From contig NZ_JAPEMU010000001.1 of assembly GCF_026342405.1 (NCBI RefSeq), positions 5,270,001-5,334,000 on the forward strand: a stretch of 64,000 nt of DNA, in the 5' to 3' direction. The position numbers and the translations under genes were made by a program. This DNA is from Kitasatospora sp. NBC_00240 (GTDB lineage: Bacteria > Actinomycetota > Actinomycetes > Streptomycetales > Streptomycetaceae). The notes under the pieces were generated by a model, which ran no database searches, was not told the origin of the DNA, and saw only the letters and a program-made list of their open reading frames with translations. This document shows, in pieces, positions 1 to 7,428 of this stretch; the stretch's first letter is position 1, and each line of letters starts with the position of its first letter.

Positions 1-296
1 AGCCGGCTCCTTCGGCGCAGGGCCAGCAGGGCCAGCAGGGCTGGCCGGGCCAGGCTTCCGCGCAGTCGCAGTCGCAGTCGCAGTCGCAGTCGCAGGGGCA
101 GGCGCAGGCGCAGGGGCGGTCGTCGGGTGTCGGCCAGCCGGCCGGTCCGCAGGGCGGTCCGGGGGAGGGGCCGGAGGACGACATGTCCGAGAACGACGGC
201 CCGGCCCCGCAGGCGGAGGCGTTCTCCGGCCAGGAGCTGATCATCCGCGAGCTGGGCGCGACCATCCTGGAGGAGATCCACCACACGGGAGGGTGA
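1..296 (+). CDS. dnaX: DNA polymerase III subunit gamma/tau, C-terminal end (partial)
   Basis: Only the last 97 codons are in the window; the gene begins upstream. The open frame has codon starts at positions divisible by 3 and stops at TGA 294-296. It is rich in Pro, Gly and Gln, contains a Gln-Ser dipeptide run at 63-92 followed by Gln-Gly/Gln-Ala, and ends in a short ordered tail (GQELIIRELGATILEE) typical of the C-terminus of actinobacterial tau. The role is clamp loading and coupling of polymerase to helicase in the replisome; the ATPase domains lie outside this sequence. The call rests on the tail motif and on ybaB and recR following, the classic dnaX-ybaB-recR order. The dipeptide run is a low-complexity linker and probably varies in length between strains. 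Confidence 0.85.
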   Translation, partial: PAPSAQGQQGQQGWPGQASAQSQSQSQSQSQGQAQAQGRSSGVGQPAGPQGGPGEGPEDDMSENDGPAPQAEAFSGQELIIRELGATILEEIHHTGG

Positions 297-628
297 GACG
301 CGGGCGCCGACCCAGGCCCGCCGCCGCCCGGATCACCCGCCGGACGCGGACCCGGCACCCGCCCGGCGGCGGCCCAGGACTCGCCCAGCACCTGCCCGGC
401 GGCGTCCCGGCACTCGCCCGGCACCGATCCACCACCCGCCCGGCACCCCCGGCACAGGCCGGGGGCGGGCCGCGGCGGTTCCGCGCCGGGTAGGCCCGCG
501 CTGTTCACCCGCAGCACGTAGGCTCGCCTGTGACGTACGCCGGCGTACGGGGGTCCGGGTACGGAGCTTCCGTGCCGGCGGCGTGATCCAGTGCGTACCC
601 GACGTCCGTACCAAGGCAGGAGTGAGCC
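297..628. other. Intergenic region dnaX-ybaB
   Basis: This 332-base stretch holds no convincing gene. The first half is a degenerate tandem array around the motif acccgcccggc (about 346-452), readable as Pro/Gly/Arg low complexity in all frames. The second half (505-628) should carry the ybaB promoter and leader, ending in the Shine-Dalgarno AGGAG at 618-622. Confidence 0.5.
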
Positions 629-970
629 GTGTTCCCCGGTGGTGGCCAGCCCAATATGCAGCAGCTGCTGAAGCAGGCGCAGAAGATGCAGGAGGAGCTC
701 GCCCGGGCCCAGCAGGAGCTGGCCGAGGCGAAGGTGAGCGGTTCGGCGGGCGGTGGCCTGGTCGAGGCGACGGTGACCGGGGCCGGTGAGCTGGTGGCGC
801 TGACCATCGCGCCCGCCGCCGTGGACCCGGACGACACCGAGACCCTGGCGGACCTGATCCTGGCGGCCGTCCGGGACGCCAACCAGGCCGCGCAGAAGAT
901 CCAGGCCGAGCGGATGGGCCCGCTGACCCAGGGCCTGGGCGGCGGCGGCATCCCCGGTCTGCCGTTCTGA
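629..970 (+). CDS. ybaB: YbaB/EbfC family nucleoid-associated protein
   Basis: A 113-residue protein of the YbaB/EbfC family, small dimeric DNA-binding proteins that coat the nucleoid and are linked to recombination through linkage with recR. The N-terminal helix is Gln/Glu-rich (QQLLKQAQKMQEELARAQ, residues about 11-28), followed by the family's beta-sheet core (GLVEATVTGAGEL) and a C-terminal helix with the Asn-Gln-Ala-Ala segment; the tail is Gly-rich (GGGGIPGLPF). Length is normal for the family. The start is GTG 629, chosen because AGGAG lies 6 bases upstream and the N-terminus MFPGGGQPNMQQLL matches the usual form. It sits between dnaX and recR, 403 bases before recR. Confidence 0.93.
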   Translation: MFPGGGQPNMQQLLKQAQKMQEELARAQQELAEAKVSGSAGGGLVEATVTGAGELVALTIAPAAVDPDDTETLADLILAAVRDANQAAQKIQAERMGPLTQGLGGGGIPGLPF

Positions 971-1373
971 CCACCCGGCTCACGTCCGGGTACCCCGGTC
1001 CAGGCCCGGCACGCCCGTCCACGCCCGGACCGGTCGGTCCACGCCCGGACCGGGTCGGTTCACGTTCGGTCGGGATCGGTCCATTCCGGCCGGTCCGGAG
1101 GCATCCGTTCGAACAGCGGGTGACCGTGGCGACGGCATTGTGTGATTTGTGAGGGAGTCGGGCGTCGGACGGTGTGTCCGGCGCCCGATTCGTTGGATGA
1201 TGGCACCGGACCGTCGGCACCCGCCGCGGGACGGCCCGACCGGCCGGAGGCATGGCCGGCGCCGTCCCCGTCAGGTCGGGCAGGCCGGTAGGACGGCGGA
1301 GCACCCGGGCGACCGGTACCGCGAGCAGGGCCGGGCGACCGGACCGCAGGCAGGCACGAGGGAAGGCACGACG
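971..1373. other. Intergenic region ybaB-recR
   Basis: This 403-base stretch has no supported gene. An open frame from 1149 runs into recR, but its residues 1-75 are Arg/Pro/Gly-rich and unlike any RecR N-terminus, so I treat it as a read-through frame. The tandem repeat is at 1017-1078. The more AT-rich island ggcattgtgtgatttgtg (1133-1150) is the best place for a recR promoter. Confidence 0.45.
1017..1078. repeat. About 20-bp tandem repeat between ybaB and recR
   Basis: Two near-perfect copies of gtccacgcccggaccgg plus a short spacer begin at 1017 and 1037, and a third degraded copy (gttcacgttcggtcgg) begins at 1058. The repeat lies in the 403-base ybaB-recR gap and is not in a gene. Confidence 0.5.
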
Positions 1374-1973
1374 TTGTACGAGGGCGTGGTTCAGGACCTG
1401 ATCGACGAGCTGGGCAGGCTGCCCGGCGTCGGGCCCAAGAGCGCGCAGCGGATCGCCTTCCACATCCTGCAGGCCGACCCGACGGACGTCCGCCGACTGG
1501 CGCACTCGCTGCTGGAGGTCAAGGACAAGGTCCGGTTCTGCGCGGTCTGCGGCAATGTCGCGGAGTCCGAGCGCTGCCGGGTCTGCCTGGACCCGCGGCG
1601 CGATCTCGCGGTGATCTGCGTGGTCGAGGAGTCCAAGGACGTGGTGGCGATCGAGCGCACCCGGGAGTTCCGCGGCCGCTACCACGTGCTGGGCGGCGCG
1701 ATCAGCCCGATCGAGGGCGTCGGCCCGGACGACCTGCGGATCCGGGAGCTGCTGGCGCGGCTCGCGGACGGCACGGTCACCGAGCTGATCCTGGCCACCG
1801 ACCCCAACCTGGAGGGGGAGGCGACCGCCACCTACCTGGCCCGGCTGTGCAAGCCGATGGGCCTGAGGGTGACCCGGCTGGCGAGCGGACTGCCCGTCGG
1901 CGGGGACTTGGAGTACGCGGACGAGGTCACCCTCGGCCGGGCCTTCGAAGGGAGACGACTGCTCGATGTCTGA
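1374..1973 (+). CDS. recR: Recombination protein RecR
   Basis: RecR, 199 residues, the family's usual length. It works with RecO and RecF to load RecA at single-stranded gaps. Seen in order: an N-terminal helix-hairpin-helix (LPGVGPKSAQRIAFHIL, residues 16-32), a C4 zinc finger with Cys56, Cys59, Cys68 and Cys71, and a TOPRIM domain from about residue 78 (ICVVEESKDVVAIERT) to 175. The start is TTG 1374, preceded by GGAAGG (1361-1366); it gives the standard N-terminus MYEGVVQDLIDELG, whereas the longer frame from 1149 adds unrelated residues. The 3' end overlaps the DUF5063 gene by 8 bases, which suggests translational coupling. Confidence 0.95.
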   Translation: MYEGVVQDLIDELGRLPGVGPKSAQRIAFHILQADPTDVRRLAHSLLEVKDKVRFCAVCGNVAESERCRVCLDPRRDLAVICVVEESKDVVAIERTREFRGRYHVLGGAISPIEGVGPDDLRIRELLARLADGTVTELILATDPNLEGEATATYLARLCKPMGLRVTRLASGLPVGGDLEYADEVTLGRAFEGRRLLDV

Positions 1974-2619
1974 CCAGACGCACGGTACCCACACGCACGC
2001 CCACGGTTCGGAGCCGGACGACTTCGCGGTGCAGATCGCGGACTCGGTGGAGAGCTTCGTCCTCGCGGTCACCGAGGTGGCCAAGGGCGACGAGCCCGGC
2101 AGCGCGGTCTCGCTGCTGCTGCTGGAGGTGTCGCAGCTGCTGCTGGCGGGCGGCCGGCTCGGCGCGATCGAGGACGTCGTGCCGGACGACCGGTTCGAGC
2201 CCGACGCGGGCCCGGAGCCGGACGGCGTGGAGCTGCGCGAGCGGCTGGCCGAGCTGCTGGCGCCGATCGACGTCTACCACGAGGTCTTCGACCCGTACGA
2301 GCCGCCGACCAGGCCGAACGCCTTCCGGATCTCGGACGATCTGGCCGGCGTGGTCAGCGAGCTGCAGCACGGGCTGACCCACTACCGCGAGGGCCGGGTC
2401 AGCGAGGCGCTCTGGTGGTGGCAGTTCTCGTACCTCTCCAACTGGGGTTCGACCTGTTCGGCGGTGCTGCGCGCGCTGCAGTCGCTGATCGCGCACGTCC
2501 GGCTGGACAGCCCGCTGGGCGCGGCCGAGGACGGCGCGGACACGGACGACGACGGGTTGACGGACGAGCAGCTGGAGCAGCAGGCCGGCGACCTGATGGC
2601 GGCGGAACTCGGCCTGTAG
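1966..2619 (+). CDS. DUF5063 domain protein
   Basis: A 217-residue acidic, soluble protein of the DUF5063 family, whose members follow recR in actinobacteria. The function is not known. After a His-rich N-terminus (HGTHTHAHGSEPDD, residues 6-19) comes a helical domain (FAVQIADSVESFVLAVTEV), and the centre has a Trp-rich segment (SEALWWWQFSYLSNWG, about residues 145-160) that looks like the conserved core. The C-terminal 35 residues are Asp/Glu-rich. The start ATG 1966 overlaps the last 8 bases of recR, so the two are probably co-translated. A terminator-like hairpin follows at 2661-2702. Confidence 0.85.
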   Translation: MSDQTHGTHTHAHGSEPDDFAVQIADSVESFVLAVTEVAKGDEPGSAVSLLLLEVSQLLLAGGRLGAIEDVVPDDRFEPDAGPEPDGVELRERLAELLAPIDVYHEVFDPYEPPTRPNAFRISDDLAGVVSELQHGLTHYREGRVSEALWWWQFSYLSNWGSTCSAVLRALQSLIAHVRLDSPLGAAEDGADTDDDGLTDEQLEQQAGDLMAAELGL

Positions 2620-3023
2620 GGCGGCGGCGCCGGTCGGGCTGCGCCCGGGCGGTGGCGGCCGGCCAGGGCTCCGGGGCGCGTCGGTGGCGGCCGGAGCCGG
2701 CCTGTGGAGGGACTGTGACGCAGGCCTCGGAAAATCTTTTCGGCGTGGGCCGGTCGAAGAATTCCGGGGCCCGCCCCTCGCCGCCCGGCGATTCTCCGGG
2801 CCCGCACCGGCCGGTCCGCAGACCTGCCCGTCGGAGTGTCGGACGGCTGACCATCAGGTGAAACAGGCGTCTCATCATATGGAAAGCGGCTGGCGGGCCC
2901 GCCCCGCTCGGTAGACTGGCGCGGACCGCAGAACCCCGGCACACACCGGGGGTCCGGCGGCCGGCAGGCGCCACCCGCGGCTGACCCGGTCACCGGAGAA
3001 CCGACACAAGTCGAGGAGCGCAC
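2620..3023. other. Intergenic region before lysC
   Basis: This 404-base stretch has no supported gene. It contains the hairpin at 2661-2702, an AT-rich patch (gaaaatcttttcgg, 2729-2742), the 12-bp palindrome ggcgggcccgcc at 2892-2903 and a -10-like TAGACT at 2912-2917, about 107 bases before lysC. I see no lysine-riboswitch-like structure. Confidence 0.4.
2661..2702 (+). terminator. Hairpin after the recR-DUF5063 operon
   Basis: Complementary arms GGCTCCGG (2667-2674) and CCGGAGCC (2691-2698) are extended by GGCC at both outer ends. It lies 42 bases after the DUF5063 stop and has no T tract, which is normal in streptomycetes. Confidence 0.4.
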
Positions 3024-4304
3024 GTGGGCCTTGTCGTGCAGAAGTACGGCGGCTCATCCGTTGCGGATGCCGAGGGCATCAAGCGCGTGGCCCGTCGAAT
3101 CGTCGACACCAAGAAGGACGGCCATGAGGTCGTCGTCGTGGTGTCCGCGATGGGCGACACGACGGACGAGCTCATCGAACTCGCGGAGCAGGTGTCACCC
3201 ATCCCTGCCGGCCGCGAGTTCGACATGCTGCTGACCGCTGGAGAGCGGATCTCCATGGCGCTGCTGGCCATGGCGATCAAATCGCTGGGTCACGAGGCCC
3301 AGTCGTTCACGGGCAGTCAGGCCGGGGTCATCACCGACTCGGTCCACAACAAGGCGCGCATCATCGACGTGACGCCCGGCCGGATCCGCACCGCCCTCGA
3401 CGAGGGCAACATCGCGATCGTGGCGGGCTTCCAGGGTGTCTCGCTGTCCAGCAAGGACATCACCACCCTGGGCCGCGGCGGCTCGGACACCACCGCCGTC
3501 GCCCTGGCGGCGGCGCTGAAGGCCGAGGTCTGCGAGATCTACACCGACGTGGACGGCGTGTTCAGCGCCGACCCGCGGGTGGTCAAGAAGGCCCGCAAGA
3601 TCGACTGGATCGCGTACGAGGACATGCTGGAACTGGCGTCCTCCGGTTCCAAGGTGCTGCTGGACCGGTGCGTCGAGTACGCGCGCCGCTACAACATCCC
3701 GATTCACGTACGCTCGTCCTTCTCCGGGCTTCCGGGGACCATTGTCAGCAGCACCAACCCGACCAAGCCCGAAGGGGGCGAGATGGAGCAGGCCATCATC
3801 TCCGGGGTCGCCCACGACACGTCCGAGGCCAAGGTCACGGTCGTCGGCGTGCCGGACAAGCCGGGCGAGGCGGCCCGCATCTTCCGCGCCATCGCGGACG
3901 CCGAGGTCAACATCGACATGGTGGTGCAGAACGTCTCGGCGGCCGCCACCGGTCTGACCGACATCTCCTTCACCCTGCCGAAGGCCGAGGGCCAGAAGGC
4001 CATCGACGCGCTCGGCCGGGTCAAGGAGGGCATCGGCTACGAGTCGCTGCGCTACGACGACGCGATCGGCAAGATCTCCCTGGTCGGCGCCGGTATGCGC
4101 TCCAACCCGGGGGTCACCGCGACCTTCTTCGAGGCGCTCTCCGAGGCGGGCGTCAACATCGAGCTGATCTCCACCTCGGAGATCCGGATCTCGGTCGTCA
4201 CCCGCGCCGACGACGTCAACGAGGCCGTCCGCGCCGTCCACTCCGCCTTCGGCCTGGACAGCGACACGGACGAAGCAGTGGTCTACGGCGGCACCGGCCG
4301 CTGA
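3024..4304 (+). CDS. lysC: Aspartokinase (alpha subunit)
   Basis: Aspartate kinase, 426 residues, phosphorylates L-aspartate in the first step toward lysine/diaminopimelate, threonine, methionine and isoleucine. The kinase domain opens with the KYGGSS motif (residues 7-12) and includes GRGGSDTTA (about 153-161) and the regulatory-loop region. Two ACT domains (about 265-426) should bind Lys and Thr for concerted feedback inhibition, as known for the actinobacterial class. The start GTG 3024 has a GAGGAGCG-type site just upstream. An internal start at 3783 probably makes a separate beta subunit. Unlike mycobacteria and many streptomycetes, no aspartate-semialdehyde dehydrogenase gene follows: the next gene is a sigma factor 341 bases downstream. 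Confidence 0.96.
   Translation: MGLVVQKYGGSSVADAEGIKRVARRIVDTKKDGHEVVVVVSAMGDTTDELIELAEQVSPIPAGREFDMLLTAGERISMALLAMAIKSLGHEAQSFTGSQAGVITDSVHNKARIIDVTPGRIRTALDEGNIAIVAGFQGVSLSSKDITTLGRGGSDTTAVALAAALKAEVCEIYTDVDGVFSADPRVVKKARKIDWIAYEDMLELASSGSKVLLDRCVEYARRYNIPIHVRSSFSGLPGTIVSSTNPTKPEGGEMEQAIISGVAHDTSEAKVTVVGVPDKPGEAARIFRAIADAEVNIDMVVQNVSAAATGLTDISFTLPKAEGQKAIDALGRVKEGIGYESLRYDDAIGKISLVGAGMRSNPGVTATFFEALSEAGVNIELISTSEIRISVVTRADDVNEAVRAVHSAFGLDSDTDEAVVYGGTGR
3771..4304 (+). other. Internal in-frame start for the aspartokinase beta subunit
   Basis: Within lysC, ATG 3783 (Met254) is preceded by GAAGGGGG at 3771-3778, a strong ribosome binding site rarely seen by chance inside a gene. Translation from it gives a 173-residue protein with just the two ACT domains. 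Corynebacterial and other class II aspartokinases are alpha2beta2, with beta made from an in-frame internal start at about residue 250, so the position fits. The separate beta product is an inference. Confidence 0.65.
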
Positions 4305-4448
4305 ACCCCGGGGTCGGTCCCGCCGCCCGGTGCGGCGGGTCCCGGCCCTGGTCCGGCCGGGCTCCCGGCCCGACGCCGCCCGCTTCGGACCGCTCCGCGC
4401 GGCCGGGCCGACCGGTACCGCCGGACCTCTTCTGAGACAAACTGTCAG

Positions 4449-4477
4449 AATCCCCCTCCCACCCCTGGAGGGGGATT
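4449..4477 (+). terminator. Terminator after lysC
   Basis: A perfect 11-bp inverted repeat, aatccccctcc and ggagggggatt, with a 7-base loop. It starts 145 bases after the lysC stop and lies before the sigma factor gene. There is no long T run. Confidence 0.6.
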
Positions 4478-4645
4478 CGGCCTATGCGGGAGAATGTGCC
4501 GCAAGCTGGGCAACCATGACAGGGGATCGAGTGTCCAACGGGCGTGGCGAACATGGTCGGGGTAGGGGTCGGTGTCGGGGCGATGAACGTCGCGACGCTG
4601 TCCCCGCGCGCCCTGCGGCCGGTGGATAGGTCGGTAGAAGGCACG

Positions 4646-5164
4646 ATGACGGCGGTCGCAGCCGGCACGGCGGGTACCAGCGAAGACCTGCTCACCGAGA
4701 CCTATCAGGCCCACTACCGCTCCCTGTTGCGGCTGGCGGCGCTGCTCCTCGACGACCTCTCCAGCTGTGAGGACGTCGTCCAGGAGGCGTTCATCCGGGT
4801 GCACGCGGCCCGCCGGCGGGTCCGCGAGCCGGAGAAGACCCTCGCCTACCTGCGGCAGACGGTGGTGAACCTCTCCAGGTCCACGCTGCGCCGGCGCATC
4901 CTCGGCCTGCGGCTGCTCCCCAAGCCGATGCCTGACATGGCCAGTGCAGAAGAAGGCGCCTACGATGCGCTGGAGCGCGACCAACTGAAGGCCGCGCTGG
5001 GGGGATTGCAACGTCGTCAGCGGGAGGTGCTGGTGCTGCGCTACTTCGTGGACATGACGGAGGCGCAGGTCGCCGACACCCTGGGCATCTCGCTCGGCTC
5101 GGTGAAGGCGTACGGGTCACGGGGGCTCGCCGCGCTGCGGGTGCAGATGGAGGCCGGGCAATGA
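4646..5164 (+). CDS. SigE-family ECF RNA polymerase sigma factor
   Basis: A 172-residue extracytoplasmic-function sigma factor of the actinobacterial SigE group. Region 2 is clear (LTETYQAHYRSLLRLAALLL then EDVVQEAFIRVHAA, residues about 15-55), and region 4 carries the helix-turn-helix (MTEAQVADTLGISLGSVKAYGSRGL, about 140-165). I chose ATG 4646 because GAAGG lies just upstream and region 2 begins shortly after. Alternatives in the same frame are ATG 4583 (behind GGGG) and GTG 4544, which add up to 34 residues of no known domain. The stop overlaps the next gene's ATG in the ATGA arrangement, so it is translationally coupled to the membrane protein downstream, a possible partner or anti-sigma factor. 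The target regulon cannot be read from the sequence. Confidence 0.88.
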   Translation: MTAVAAGTAGTSEDLLTETYQAHYRSLLRLAALLLDDLSSCEDVVQEAFIRVHAARRRVREPEKTLAYLRQTVVNLSRSTLRRRILGLRLLPKPMPDMASAEEGAYDALERDQLKAALGGLQRRQREVLVLRYFVDMTEAQVADTLGISLGSVKAYGSRGLAALRVQMEAGQ

Positions 5165-6438
5165 CCGACGACCACCGGCCGGCCGGGCAGCCGGCCTGCC
5201 CGCCCGGCGAGCCCGGTCGGCGCCGGCCCGGCACCCCCGGCGGCCCGGGCCGCTTCGAAAGCACCGGCCGCACCGGCGGCGTGGAGCACCTGGACGACCT
5301 CGACGTCACCGGTGACCTCGCCGGCCCCGGCGGGCAGCTGTCGGCCGAGGAGCGGCTCGTCCGGGACCTGATGCGGCGCTCCGTCGCCGGGCTCCAACCG
5401 GACGGCACCGCGCTGGCCCGGATCCGCAGCGGGGTGCCCCGCCGCCGGGCCGTGCGCAGGGGCGTCTGGACGGGCGCCGCCGCCGTGGTGCTGGCCGCCG
5501 CCGTCGCGCTGCCCGCCCTGCACTACCCCGAGGGCCTCGGACTGTCCGGCCCGGCCGCGGTCGGCACCGCGGACGTCACCGGCACCGTTCCCTCGCCCGC
5601 CCGGACGACGGGCGCGACCTCGGCCGGGCGGCCGACCGGCCCCTACAGCTGGGGCGGCGCCGGCGGGACGGCCGGGAGCTGGCCCGGGTCCCCGAGCACG
5701 TCGAGCGCCGCCGGCGCCGGCGGCACGGCGACCGGCGCCGTCTCCGCCGGGCCGGGATCGGGGATGGCGCCGCTGCCGGAGTGCGAGCGGGCCGACCTGG
5801 GCCCGGGCACCGCGCAGGTCGGTGCGCCCGACGCGGCGGGGGCGGTCTACGGCTCCTTCACGGTGGCCAACACCTCGGGACGCAGCTGCGTACTGAGCGG
5901 GCCCGGCACCCTGCTGGTGAGCGCCGTGACCGGGTTCGACCCGGCGCTGGTGAAGGTCCTGGACCACCTGGCGGGCGACGCCGCGACGGCCCTGCCGGAC
6001 CCGGTGGGGATCGCCGCCGCCGGACCGCCCGTACTGGCTCCGAAGACCGCCTACCGGGTGCAGTTCGGCTGGGTGCCGGGTGGCTCCTGTCCGCGGACCG
6101 GCGCGCCGCCGGCCGTCCCCGCCGGGGGCGCCCAGGAACAGGCCTCACCGGCGCCGAGGACGGCCGCGGATGCCGCCTCGGCCGCGCCGACACCGGGCGT
6201 GGTGGCGGCGCCGTCCCCCTCCCCGACCGCCGGTGGCACCAGCGCGCCCAGTCCGACCGCGAGCCCCACCGCCGCGCCGACCGCCCCCAGCACGAGCATC
6301 ACGCTGGCGTACACCCCGGCGCCCGCCGGTGCCGGCACCGTCACCGCCGTCATCGCCGGAGCCTGTTCCGGCACGGTCTACCGCACGGCTCCGCAACCCG
6401 CCCCGCCCGCTCCCTCGGGCCCCTCCGCCTCCGGCTGA
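5161..6438 (+). CDS. Membrane protein coupled to the ECF sigma factor
   Basis: A 425-residue protein starting at ATG 5161, which overlaps the sigma factor stop by 4 bases. Residues 1-95 are cytoplasmic, with a Pro/Gly-rich beginning and an acidic helix (AEERLVRDLMRRSVAGL) that could contact the sigma factor. One membrane segment follows an Arg cluster (VWTGAAAVVLAAAVALPAL, about 102-120). The exterior part has a Ser/Gly/Thr-rich linker, a folded domain with Cys192, Cys224 and other cysteines (about 190-315), a second low-complexity Pro/Thr/Ser region, and a C-terminal segment ending in AGACSGTVYRT. The topology is that of an anti-sigma factor or sensor, but no ZAS-type His-x3-Cys-x2-Cys motif is visible, so I do not call it an anti-sigma factor. 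Confidence 0.75.
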   Translation: MTDDHRPAGQPACPPGEPGRRRPGTPGGPGRFESTGRTGGVEHLDDLDVTGDLAGPGGQLSAEERLVRDLMRRSVAGLQPDGTALARIRSGVPRRRAVRRGVWTGAAAVVLAAAVALPALHYPEGLGLSGPAAVGTADVTGTVPSPARTTGATSAGRPTGPYSWGGAGGTAGSWPGSPSTSSAAGAGGTATGAVSAGPGSGMAPLPECERADLGPGTAQVGAPDAAGAVYGSFTVANTSGRSCVLSGPGTLLVSAVTGFDPALVKVLDHLAGDAATALPDPVGIAAAGPPVLAPKTAYRVQFGWVPGGSCPRTGAPPAVPAGGAQEQASPAPRTAADAASAAPTPGVVAAPSPSPTAGGTSAPSPTASPTAAPTAPSTSITLAYTPAPAGAGTVTAVIAGACSGTVYRTAPQPAPPAPSGPSASG

Positions 6439-6610
6439 CCCTCCGGCTGGCCCAGCGGCGGGCCGGGTCCGACCCGGACCCATGAGCGTGGGCGAGCTGT
6501 CGGGGACCCGGGTGGGCCGGGCCAGGGAGGCACCGGGCGGCCCGCCGCGGTGCGGGCAGGGCGCACCCCAGCGGTCCGCCGACCCGGGGGCACTGGTTAC
6601 CGTGGGGGGT

Positions 6611-7396
6611 GTGTACCGGTTCCTCCTGACTCCGCGCTGGCTGAGCAGCACCGTCCTCGCCCTGGTGGCCGTGGCGGTCTGCCTCTGGCTGGGCTCCTGG
6701 CAGCTCGGCCGGTTCGAGGACCGGGTCTCCACCCACCGGGACACCACCGCCACCATGGCCGCCGCCGCGGCCGGATCCGTCGAACCGCTCGGCGGCGTGC
6801 TCACCGAGGCCGTCCCGCAGGTCGGCACCGACACCGTGGGCCGGAGCGTCAGCGCCACCGGCAGCTTCGACCCGGAGCACCAACTGCTGGTGCCCGACCG
6901 CGTGCTGGACGGCCGGCAGGGCTACTACGTGCTCACCCCGCTGCGCACCGCCGACGGCCGTACCGTCGCCGTCGTCCGGGGCTGGGCCCCCGGTGCGCCC
7001 GCCGCCGCGCCCGCGCCGCCGGCCGGCGAGGTGACCGTCACCGGGCGGTTGCAGGCCGGCGAGAGCAGCGGCAGCAACGGCGCGGTCGCGGGCGGCCTGC
7101 CGCCCGGTCAGCTCGGCACGATCAGCCGGGCCACCCTGCTCAACATGCTCCCGTACGACGGCTGGTACGACGGCTGGGTGGCCGCCGACACCGTGCCGGC
7201 CGGCCTGACCGCGGTGCCGACCGTGCAGCCGCAGGGCGGCGACGGGCTGAGCCTGCGGGCGTTCCAGAACCTCGGCTACACGCTGGAGTGGTTCGTCTTC
7301 GGCGGCTTCGTGGTCTTCATGTGGTTCCGCCTGGTGCGCCGGGAGGCGGAGGCCGAGCAGGACCGGGCCCTGGGACTGGACCCGGTCCTGGAGTGA
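6611..7396 (+). CDS. SURF1 family cytochrome oxidase biogenesis protein
   Basis: A 261-residue SURF1 protein, an assembly factor for the aa3-type cytochrome c oxidase, probably in heme a insertion. It has the family layout: an N-terminal membrane helix (about 11-28) ending in the signature LGSWQLGRFEDR, a large external domain with the conserved GYYVLTPLRTADGRTVAVVRGW (about 97-118), and a second membrane helix near the C-terminus (WFVFGGFVVFMWFRLVRR, about 229-246). I chose GTG 6611 because MYRFLLTPRWL is the common N-terminus; GTG 6602, three codons upstream, is a competing start. It sits 172 bases after the sigma-linked membrane gene and converges with the lipoprotein gene. Confidence 0.9.
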   Translation: MYRFLLTPRWLSSTVLALVAVAVCLWLGSWQLGRFEDRVSTHRDTTATMAAAAAGSVEPLGGVLTEAVPQVGTDTVGRSVSATGSFDPEHQLLVPDRVLDGRQGYYVLTPLRTADGRTVAVVRGWAPGAPAAAPAPPAGEVTVTGRLQAGESSGSNGAVAGGLPPGQLGTISRATLLNMLPYDGWYDGWVAADTVPAGLTAVPTVQPQGGDGLSLRAFQNLGYTLEWFVFGGFVVFMWFRLVRREAEAEQDRALGLDPVLE

Positions 7397-7428
7397 CGCC
7401 GGGCGCCCGGACCGGCCGGGCGGCTTGA

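Noticed and set aside
333..2084. 583-residue minus-strand open frame
   Set aside because: It lies opposite ybaB and recR and has the Arg/Pro/Gly composition of an antisense shadow in GC-rich DNA.
2620..3023. Lysine riboswitch before lysC
   Set aside because: The leader lacks the long conserved multi-helix structure and the base composition does not fit. Regulation by the ACT domains is sufficient.
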